Positions 9,783 through 17,555 of a stretch of 19,387 nt of DNA are shown here, in pieces; the stretch's first letter is position 1; each line of letters starts with the position of its first letter. The notes under the pieces are model-generated. The model did no database searches, was not told where the DNA came from, and was given only the letters and a program-made list of their open reading frames with translations. This DNA comes from Allomyces macrogynus ATCC 38327 (taxonomy: Eukaryota; Blastocladiomycota; Blastocladiomycetes; Blastocladiales; Blastocladiaceae), in assembly GCA_000151295.1 (NCBI GenBank), contig GG745331.1, forward strand, positions 1,022,999-1,042,385, read 5' to 3'. The translations under genes were made by a program, and so were the position numbers.

Positions 9783-12054
9783 ATGCAGCAACCACCACGC
9801 GGTATCAAGCGCGCCTCGTCGCTGGCCGAAATTCGGGTCGGTGCTCGCTCGTTCAGTCTCGCGACCAGAGGGGACACGTCCCTAACTGTCCTGTCTTTTC
9901 GTACAGGAACGGCAACGCAAGCGCACGGCAACGCCCGAAAATCGCGCCGTCGCTGCATCATCTGTCCATGGCCCCACTCCTGCAACGTCGACGGCCATTG
10001 GACCCCGCGGCACCAGCACGAGCAGCTCGAGCAGCGGTCATGCCACCACATCCACCAAAAACAGCTTGCGCCGCTCGGCAACGACGGCCGGAACCGTCTC
10101 CACTGGCTCGAAACCCGCGTCGGTGCCGATTACCGCGTTTTTCCAGCGGTCCAGCTCCAGTCGGCAAGCGTCCGCGTCTGTGAATGCCAGCGGGGCCATC
10201 CGACCCTCTTCCGCGCCCGCTCCGACCACGGCGCCGCGCTCGGATTCGCAGGACACAGCCGTTCTCGATGACGCGCTGTCCTCGACGCGCTCCACACCCA
10301 GCACGTCGCGCAGCAGCTTGCTCGACACCGACGCAGCGTCTTCGACCGCGTCCCGTGCTGCACCAGGGCCACGGACGGGACCCGCAACACCATCCACTTC
10401 GTCGTTTCCATTCGTCATTGCTCGCCAGCAGCCTGCCACGGCGCGGCCCAGCAACCCGTTCCAGCTCCTGACCCAAATTGCTCGTGGTAACGGCGACGAC
10501 GACGATGGGTTTTACAACGACCTCGAAGAGGATGGGGAAGACGAGCCCGTCGCGTGGTCGGACCTGATTAAGCGCACGGCGTCGCTCCAGGTGCACGGTG
10601 CGTCGCTGCCCATTGCCTGCACCGAGTCGGCGTTCCGCGACGGCCTCGTGGATGATATCCTGGACGATGGCGATGACGGACTCGACGACGACGACGCAGC
10701 AGGGGACGGCTGGATGGCGGCCAACTTGAGCGATTGGGAGAGCGAGGTCGAGAACGACGAGGACGCGGATGAAGCGGACGGCGAACCCGACGCGTGGCCG
10801 CCATTTAATCCACCGGCTGCGCTCGACGGCGACGGGAACGATGAGGACGTGGCCATGAACGACGACAATTTCAGTACTTCTATGGACGCGGCGTCGCCCC
10901 CAGTCCCTGCATCGGATCCGAGCGATACGACCCTCCCCTTTTCCTGGACCTTGCCGCAACGCATCTCGTTCCAGTCCAGCACCTCACTCGAATGGGCCGC
11001 CCCGGTCCCACCCACGTCCGCACTCGGATGCAGCGCAACGACACTCGACTCGTTCACCCTCTTCCAACACTCTTCCCCCCTCATCACCGACCCACCCGCT
11101 GTTCGATTCGACGCGCTGCTCTACCACTACCGGCACCCGGACGAGGACCTCTCCCCTGCGTCACGCGCGGTGCGGATCAAGCAGACCGACCGCGACGAAA
11201 TTGCGCACGCGCAACGTTCAGCGACCCGGTGGCAAGCAGCGTTCGCGCACGCGGTCGCGCTCGTGCAGAATGGCGACGTGCCGTACATGTACTTTATCCA
11301 CCGTAACCACTTCACGGCCGTGGTTTTACCGGACCGCGCAATTGTGACTGGGTGCACGCGCGGATTGCGCGCACAGCTTGCAGCGCGCGAGATTACGGTG
11401 GAGACGGTCGATCGCGGTACCGCGCGGGATGCGGCGGGGGACGAGAAGCCCAAGCGCGTGGTCCCGCTTGGGAGCGTCGTGCCCAGGACTGGCGACAGTG
11501 ATGATGATGACGACGACATGGACGATTTGCCGTGGGATAATGGCACAGGCGCGCTCAGTGGCGCGGCGGCGGACGTGGCGCCGATCCGGACCGTGGCTAC
11601 GGCGCATTTACGCGAGCAGGCGTACCCAACGGTTGTGGTCCCGCGCGACGCGCGAGGCAAGTTTGTTGCGTTTCTCGGCAAGTTTTTGGAGTGGAACGCG
11701 AGCAGTGCGCGGGTGCTGGATCCGTCGTTGCCCGTGTTGGTCGCGCCGCGGCCGTTCTTGCATGCGAGTTTGCACAAGGCGCAGGTGCGTTTGTCTGTGG
11801 AGCGCTCAAGTCTAGATCCCGAACTGACTGTAGAAAATTTGACGGGTGGACACGATTAGATGACGCGCACCGGGACGGTCAGTAGCGTGCACGGCGCCGC
11901 GTCGCGCATCCAAGTGGAAGGGTGGGTTCTGCCGCCGCAAATGCAGGAGCTGGTCACGCTCGTTCGTGAGCACAATCCGGACGCGCGCGTCCAGGTCGTG
12001 CCGGATACGCACGTCGTCTTCCCCGCCCACGCGGCGCTGGGTCCGCCACGTTGA
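9783..12054 (+). CDS. DONSON: DONSON-like replication fork/CMG assembly protein
   Basis: In animals DONSON helps load and stabilise the CMG helicase at origins and protects forks. Exons 9783-9836, 9907-11784 and 11860-12054 give 708 residues. The resemblance lies in the C-terminal half: PFSWTLPQRISFQSS (about 363-378), then W-QAAF...VPYMYFIHRNHFTAVVLP (about 460-494), then GCTRGLRAQLAAREI (about 500-514, compare human TTRGLREAM), then LPVLVAPRPFLHASLHKAQ, and in the last exon IQVEGWVLPPQMQELVTLV (compare human ITGPIMPHSL). The N-terminal half is disordered and Ser/Thr/Ala-rich, with a basic patch (RERQRKR), a PIP-like motif and a strongly acidic stretch. It is longer than human DONSON (566 aa). 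The last intron (GTGCGT...GATTAG) ends in an in-frame TAG, so splicing is required to reach the conserved C-terminus. The first intron has a weak donor (GTCGGT), so the first 18 residues are less certain. Confidence 0.82.
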
Positions 12055-12282
12055 AATCCAATATACCACTTCAGCATTGCACGGCGCAAAAGTGTGCAAA
12101 TTTTGTGAGTTGCCTGATCAGTGTGGAAAATCAAGCTCGCCGAGAATTGATGTCAAACTCGTCCTTTCACAGGTACACAACAAGTGTCATCGCTGCACCA
12201 GAAACGTATGGACGCGCTAACAGGGGCATAACGTCGTCTTCTCAACACCCCCAAAAAGAAAAGGAAAAACAAATCAAACCCC

Positions 12283-12356
12283 GGTCAAGTTGGCGCAGCT
12301 CGGATGTGGCCGAGGCCATTCAAGAACTTATTTGAGAACCCAGCTGCATTCTGACC
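12283..12356. repeat. Structured repeat copy 1 (candidate small RNA or SINE-like element)
   Basis: It starts GGTCAAGTTGG and ends TTCTGACC, so the ends pair (GGTCA with TGACC). Inside, GCAGCT (12295-12300) pairs with AGCTGC (12342-12347), and TGGCC/GGCCA (12307-12311, 12314-12318) forms a hairpin with a 2-base loop or a slightly opened stem. It is preceded on the plus strand by an A-rich tract (12252-12278), which on the minus strand is a T-rich tail after the element. Strand is undecided. Confidence 0.5.
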
Positions 12357-12494
12357 ATGTATTGGAACGGGATCTGTATGATGCTTACCCTTCCAGATCG
12401 CCGTTCCATTCGCCTTGGTTGAGACAGTACAGTGATCTTTTTGGAGAGTTCACCTCCACAGCTTGTGAGTTTGTAAAAACCTGGAATAGGCCTC

Positions 12495-12582
12495 CAGTCA
12501 AGACAGGCGCGGATGGGAGCGGGCAAAGCCCTCAAGATTTCCAGTCCATTGGATAGCCTAGTAGCATTCGAACCAGAGACTG
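12495..12582. repeat. Structured repeat copy 2 (diverged)
   Basis: It shares AGTCAAG near the start, then GGGC-AAA-GCCC (12521-12531), TCAAGATTT and GCATTCG with the other copies. The ends pair as CAGTC with GACTG, and AGGC (12505-12508) can pair with GCCT (12556-12559). On the minus strand it contains GGTTCGAATG, which resembles a Pol III box B. A TTTTT run follows on that strand (12476-12480). Confidence 0.35.
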
Positions 12583-12721
12583 AACCACATGACAATCGTG
12601 ACAACGTTGCGCCTTGACAGACCACGGCGACACGCGAACTTGCATCGGAGGCTCAAACAACCTGTTTGATTGAATCTCTGGTTTGGGAATGAGATGAGAA
12701 AGCAAACAAAAAGACAGGCCC

Positions 12722-12801
12722 GGTCAAGTATGCGCAGCTGGGGAGCGGGCCGAAGCCCTGTTCAAGATGAAAAGTCTGGAGAACCTAGCCACATTCGGAC
12801 C
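12722..12801. repeat. Structured repeat copy 3
   Basis: It starts GGTCAAGTATGCGCAGCTGG and ends CATTCGGACC. GGTC pairs with GACC. GCTGG (12737-12741) pairs with CC-AGC (12784-12789, one bulged T). GGGC-CGAA-GCCC (12747-12758) is a perfect hairpin, read as GGGC-UUCG-GCCC from the minus strand, the very stable UUCG tetraloop. An AAAAA run (12709-12713) gives a minus-strand TTTTT just after it. Confidence 0.5.
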
Positions 12802-12916
12802 TGGAATCGATCCGCGGCCCTGGTGAACAGGAGCGGACGGGAGAGACCACAGAACTAACCGAACTTAGACTTCAACTGGCCCAATGTCTTTATCTTAATT
12901 GTTTGTTTGATTTTTA

Positions 12917-12936
12917 CGCGTGAATGCAGTCACGCG
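12917..12936. repeat. 20-bp palindrome (7-bp arms, 6-base loop)
   Basis: CGCGTGA and TCACGCG flank ATGCAG, directly after a TTTTT run. It could be a hairpin or a dimeric protein site. It overlaps an ACGCGT hexamer. It lies about 450 bp upstream of PEX11. Confidence 0.4.
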
Positions 12937-13386
12937 GCGACGGCGTCGTGATGCCAGCGGTGGTCGCCGGTCCGGGCCTTTCCTTTTCATCCAGGCCCTG
13001 CCTGCGCTGGTCCACACCTTTCTCCCGATTCTCTCTCTCCACGGTTGACGCCGAATCAATCTTGGACTTGGACCACGACGACCAGAACAACCTGAAACAA
13101 CCTCGAGCAACGTATGTGCGCCGCACGCTGCACGACGATGAACCACGAAATGGAACCGCGAAATGGAGCCAAGCCCGGGCCTGAACCGCGTGCGCGCCGC
13201 TGAACCGATTGGACCGGAACGACGGGGTACGCGCGGGGACCCTGACGCTCAAATTACGGTGAAGTCGGCGTGCCGGTCCAGGTCGCGTGCGCCGCGAACT
13301 CGCGAAAATCAACTTGTCGCTGCCAGCCACAACGCGTCGTTGGACTGATCCCCCGACACGGCGTCGCCACTCGAAAGTAGACCATC

Positions 13387-14377
13387 ATGTCGGCGGTGCA
13401 GCAAATCGCGCGAATTACCAAGTACACGGCGACGACGACAGGTCGTGACAAGGTCTACCGGTTCATTCAGTACTTTTCGCGGTTCCTTGCGTTCCGGCTG
13501 CTCGCTGCCGACCCCAAGGGCAACAAGGAGCTCGCAAGCAAGATCACCAAGCTCGTCAAGCACCTGAGTCTGAGTCGCAAGCGTACGTTAGATCGGATCG
13601 GATCGTCGCGTGGATCGCGGGCTTAGTGAGCGGTATTGCTGACGCTGACGGTGTGGGGGGTTGCTGATAGTCATGCGCATCGGCCGCCCGCTCGAGTACT
13701 TCCTCAACATTATGAACGGCATCGCGACGCAAAAGGACGAGTTTATCAAGTACGTTTTCTGCTTTTGTGATTCGCGCGCTCTGTGCGCGTGTGCGTGCTG
13801 CGATCGAGGTTTGCTCATCGTTCTCGACCTTGTCCACCGTGCGTTTTATAGGTACTGCTTGATCGGCAAGAACGCGGCGCTGTCGGTCTGGATGGTGTTT
13901 GATTTCCTGGCGTGGGCGCAGGGCGTCGGCCTCTGGAAGAGCAAGAACCCGGAACTTCTGTCGCTTCGCACGAACCGGTTCTGGATCACGGGCCTGATTT
14001 TCGGCCTCATGAGCACCTGGTACCAGATCACGGGCGTCCTGAAGCGGCATCTCGCCCTGCAAAAGGTCAAGGCGCAGAACAAGCTCACGGCCGAGGACAC
14101 GTTGGCCGAGGAGAAGGCGGTTCACGCGTACGTTGTTTCCCGTTCGTAGCCGCAGATGTTCCCCGCCTTTGGTGCTGTTTCTTATCGCACCGATTTCGTC
14201 TGTAGCGCGAGCAAGAAGCTGGCGCGGCAAGTGTTCCAGGAATCGCTCGACATTCTCGTGCCGGCGCGCGGGCTCAAGTGGGTGACGCTGTCAGACGGGT
14301 TCATTGGCCTGTCGGGCGCGCTCACGTCGCTCATGGGCGCCGAGTCGCAGTGGAAGAAGGTACATGGTGGCAAGTGA
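13387..14377 (+). CDS. PEX11: Peroxisomal membrane protein PEX11
   Basis: PEX11 bends and elongates the peroxisomal membrane before division. Exons 13387-13582, 13671-13749, 13852-14127 and 14206-14377 give 240 residues, the usual length for the family. The N-terminal amphipathic-helix region shows TGRDKVYRFIQYFSRFLAFRL, and the splice restores SLSRKLMRIGRPLEYF, a typical PEX11 block. Then come CLIGKNAALSVWMVFDFLAW (likely membrane-associated helix), RFWITGLIFGLMSTWYQ (membrane segment) and the C-terminal DGFIGLSGALTSLMGAESQW typical of the family. All joins use GTACGT-type donors, and the second intron is 102 bp without an in-frame stop. A GTACAT follows the last WKK, but the stop 12 bases later fits the family end. 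Confidence 0.93.
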
Positions 14378-14903
14378 GCGCGGTATAGGAGTTGGCGCTC
14401 TTTTTGATCCTTTGCTGCTCGTTTTTCGATTCCTGTTATTGTGGACTGCTGGTGGCCTGCCCGTCTTGGAGGCCAAGATATTTTGCACGCTAAAAGACGC
14501 TTTGTTGCGGGCCCTTGCAAAGCAGGGCTCGAGTTTCCATTTAATTTTTCGAGGAGAGTAGAAGCGTTACGGGACAGGAACTGACTTTGTCACGGGGTCG
14601 CGTCGACGCTGTGAACCTCTGCCCAACTCGTCGCTCTTGCCCGTACTTGCCGCCAGCCTTGTCGCTCCCGACGACGTTGTCGCTCTCCACCCGCCCAGAC
14701 TCGCTGCATTGTGCTCTTTGCGCCGCGTTCGGACCACCCAGCAGCCGGCTGCAGCACCCGTGTCACCGATCCGATCAGCTCCCCCCAACACCAATCTCGA
14801 TCCTCCTCGCTGGCCCGGACCGCCATAGAGCCATAGAACTGCTGCCGTGGGTCGGTACGCACGGCCATAGACCAAGCTAGACCCCAATTCGAGCGCTGCA
14901 ACC
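14378..14903 (+). promoter_or_regulatory. Intergenic region upstream of NPHP1
   Basis: The first 170 bp of this 526-bp spacer after PEX11 are T-rich on the plus strand (TTTTTGATCC, GTTTTTCG), fitting 3' processing. The part nearer NPHP1 is C-rich. No gene or RNA is recognised. ACC precedes the NPHP1 ATG, a favourable context. Confidence 0.4.
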
Positions 14904-16813
14904 ATGCTCTCTTCGAACCACGACGTCCACCCGGCCGCAGCCGAAGTACCGGGGCCCGCGATGCCGCTCATGTTGACCAAGCACGCCTTCCATGCGCGCG
15001 ACGGCACCGACGAGCTCACGGTCCCGGCGCGCGCCATTGTCTCGATGACGCCGCCGCCCAAGATCGAAGAGCCCAGCACCGACTACGCGGCCGATGCGTT
15101 CTGGGTCCACATTGCGTTTCGCGGCGAGCAAGGGTTCGTTCCGCGCCATTTGCTCACGCCGCTCGACAAGACCGTGCTCGGCAAGTCGCCGTGCGCGAGC
15201 AGCGAGAGCTTGAACGCTCCTGCGCCCGAGCGCCCGAAGTCTCAGTCGCGGTCGCGGTCCAGGTCGCGCGCACGGCACGCGGTCCCGGCGAGCCCGTCGA
15301 AACGGTCGCCGGTCAAGCCGTCGGCGCTTTCCGGGCGCGTGTCGCCGACCCGGCGCGTTTCGCGTGCACGCCGTAGTATGCCGTCGTTTTTGTCCACCTC
15401 GAAGCGCGGTGCGTTCTCGTCTTCGTTATTGCATGGTCGATTGGCAAGTTGCTGACCCCCACTCTGCACGGCAGCAACGAAATCCAAGCTCTCGCAGCAA
15501 CTGACCCAGATTGCCACCATACCAGCTGCTCCGGCATCGCAGTCGGCAACCTCCCCACTGTCCACGCAGGGCGCGATTCAGCTGACGCTGCACCGCGTCG
15601 ACCATTTCCCGTACTTGACGCCCGACGCGCAACTTGACCCGGACCGCGCGCAGGCGCAGTGGATCCGATCGGCGGTGCGGGTATCGCTGCTCCGCGCGGG
15701 TCAAGTCGTTGGCAATGTTCACGTCGCCACGGCATATCCTGAGTCACCGCTGCACAAGTGCCGCACCTGGCGATTCACGGAAAAAGTGCGGCCCGTGGAC
15801 AGGGATTCGATCTCTGAACGGCAACTCACGCTTCTTTCTTGTGCATTAGTCGCATTTGTTTGGATCCGGCGAAAAGTACGACGACAACCGGCTGGTTGTG
15901 CGGTTCGACCCAACCGAGTTTGAAACGTCGGTCGTGTTTGAACTCGTGCACACGATTCGCATCCCACCGGCCGCTCCGGGCCTGCCAGCGGTGCGACGAG
16001 GTGCGCTCCACAGCACATTTCCACCCGACCGTCGATCCGATTCTCATTCCGCCGTTCCAAAATAGACGTGTCCGCCGGATGGACCGCGCTCAACCTGTTC
16101 AACAGCGCCGGCACCCCGCTCGCGCAGCAGCGGTACACGCTCACCGTGCGCGACCAGCGGCCGTGCGACAAGGACTCAATGCCGCAAACCCCCACGACTC
16201 CAGGCGATGGGAAACACCCGACGTCCCTGATCGTCGGCGTCACGGCCGTTCCTAAGAAGTGGCACGCCACGACACTTAGCCTGCCACCGCGCGTCGTGTG
16301 CGCGCTCGATTCGGTCTCGCTCGCCGCCCACTATTGCCACGTCCTGGCTGCGGCCGCAGTCGACGCACGCACGCGGCCTGCGGCCGACTACGTCCAATCG
16401 GACCCGATCTTGGCATGGCTCGGGCCGGCGCTCGACGATCTGGACCATGCCCGTGCACTGGCGGTCGCGTGGCGCGCGGAGCGGAAGCGGATTCCGGTGG
16501 CGATCAGGCATGACTTGGATGCTGCGCAGAAGTGGGTACGGCGGCTCGTCGTCGCGTGGCATTGCGTGCAGGGCGATTTGGCGAGGGTGCAGCTGGGTGC
16601 GGATGGCAAGGTGCGTGTATTTTTGCTTCCCATTGTCGCGATAGGGAAGGCAAGTGTGGCTCACAGTTTTTCCTCGAGTAGGAGCCCAAGCCGGTGACAG
16701 CGCCGAACGATGCGGTGGCCGCCCTCAACAAGCCCATGGCCACGACGCAGTACACGCCGTTCACGACGGCCGAACTGAAGTACTGGCTCCCGCCTGAAGC
16801 GGCGAACTCCTAA
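14904..16813 (+). CDS. NPHP1: Nephrocystin-1 (ciliary transition-zone protein)
   Basis: Nephrocystin-1 is a scaffold of the ciliary transition zone and works with NPHP4 and RPGRIP1L. Exons 14904-15408, 15475-15785, 15850-16000, 16066-16610 and 16682-16813 give 547 residues. An SH3 domain sits near the N-terminus (about 23-86; ALTV-like core, AFWVHI, GEQGFVPRHLL). An Arg/Ser/Pro-rich linker follows (about 110-165). The rest matches the nephrocystin homology region: VRVSLLRAGQVVGNVH, KCRTWRF, VVFELVHTIRIP, SAGWTALNLFNSAGTP (compare human CGWVFLKLFDASGVP), LSLPPRVVCALDSVSLAAHY, SDPILAWLGPALDDLDHA and a final YTPFTTAELKYWL. It is shorter than human (about 730 aa) because the N-terminal coiled coil and acidic regions are absent. 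Every splice join restores conserved frame (for example VRR-D-VSAGW across 16001-16065). Its presence implies a flagellated stage. Confidence 0.88.
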
Positions 16814-16939
16814 AGCAATACATACCACGATTTCCTTCTGGCTGCTGATGTCCATCTGCGATCGGTGCAACGCGAAAGGAAGCAAAAGAAACACCACGTG
16901 TAAACCAGCGCGCCTCGGCCAAAAAAAGTGTCGGACCCC

Positions 16940-17017
16940 GGTCAAGTTGCGCGTGGATGGGGCGGAGAAGTCCCGGTGCGGGCATCGGTTTGGTTCATAG
17001 CCCATCCACTTTGGACC
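16940..17017. repeat. Structured repeat copy 4
   Basis: It starts GGTCAAGTTGCGC and ends TTTGGACC. GGTC pairs with GACC and AAGT with ACTT. A perfect 9-bp stem, GTGGATGGG (16953-16961) with CCCATCCAC (17001-17009), replaces the GCAGCT/AGCTGC stem of copy 1 with unrelated bases. An inner hairpin CCCG-GTG-CGGG lies at 16972-16982. An A7 run (16921-16927) precedes it, a T7 tail on the minus strand. Confidence 0.5.
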
Positions 17018-17454
17018 AGGGATAGAAACGGCGCCGTCCTCGACGGGCATTTAAGGATTTTCCACCACTTGGGCGACTGGGGCCCGGCGTGAGTCTTGAT
17101 ATGAGTCGCACAGGGGACGTGTTTGCGGCTGGGGTCAGAAGCGAACACGGTCCGCGTCTTTGGTGTCCAGAGCTGCTTGAAGGATCGCGAATGTCGGACT
17201 CGATTCATGTTTTATGACAGTAGACACCAAGATAACGCTGTGGTTTTTTCTCTCCACTATGAACCAGCGCGTGATTTTCCCACGCACGAGAGCTGAGGTT
17301 GATGTTGATCGGCCGTTGATCGCAGTCTGGCGAACGAATTGCGATCTGACGTTCTCTCTCCAAACCGGCTTCCTCTTGCCCCTGCCCACCCACAATACAT
17401 ATCCATCATCAGTCCGCGTGTATGATGAAATAACGTGATGTTGCGAGTGCAGCA

Positions 17455-17492
17455 CCCCCCCCCCCCCCCCCCCAAAAAAATTAAAAAAAAAA
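17455..17492. repeat. C19 homopolymer followed by A7-TT-A10
   Basis: There are nineteen C (17455-17473), then seven A, TT and ten A. It lies just beyond the 3' end of the minus-strand Ca2+-ATPase gene. It is a low-complexity tract whose length is probably variable and may be misassembled. Confidence 0.85.
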
Positions 17493-17555
17493 TAAGTGCC
17501 TGAAATAAAGTCTGCTCCCACCCTCAACCCCTCACCCGCCAGCATGGTGCGGGTG

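Larger units (their letters stand above)
12055..13386. other. Gene-poor spacer between DONSON and PEX11 with three structured repeats
   Basis: These 1.33 kb hold no convincing coding gene. They are visibly less GC-rich than the flanking genes up to about 12920 and carry three related repeat copies and a 20-bp palindrome. The last 450 bp are GC-rich and should include the PEX11 promoter. Small open frames here lack family features. Confidence 0.5.
16814..17555. other. Spacer between NPHP1 and the Ca2+-ATPase (3' ends convergent)
   Basis: This 742-bp spacer holds no credible gene. It contains structured repeat copy 4 (16940-17017) and a long C/A homopolymer tract. The middle (17200-17450) is lower in GC than the genes. 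Confidence 0.5.

Noticed and set aside
9059..10183. 374-codon plus-strand open frame across EBP exon 1 and the DONSON 5' end
   Set aside because: It is antisense to EBP and out of frame with DONSON; no family resemblance and Arg-rich shadow composition.
12283..12801. tRNA or 5S rRNA genes in the spacer
   Set aside because: The repeat copies are tRNA-sized and partly box-B-like, but neither strand folds into a cloverleaf with a proper T-arm, and the 5S-like stretches (ATCCCGT, CTTGAATGG) are isolated.
12914..13330. 138-codon open frame on the minus strand in the DONSON-PEX11 spacer, with an 86-codon one opposite
   Set aside because: GC-rich, Arg/Ser-rich composition with no recognisable domain; it overlaps the expected PEX11 promoter and has no partner exons.
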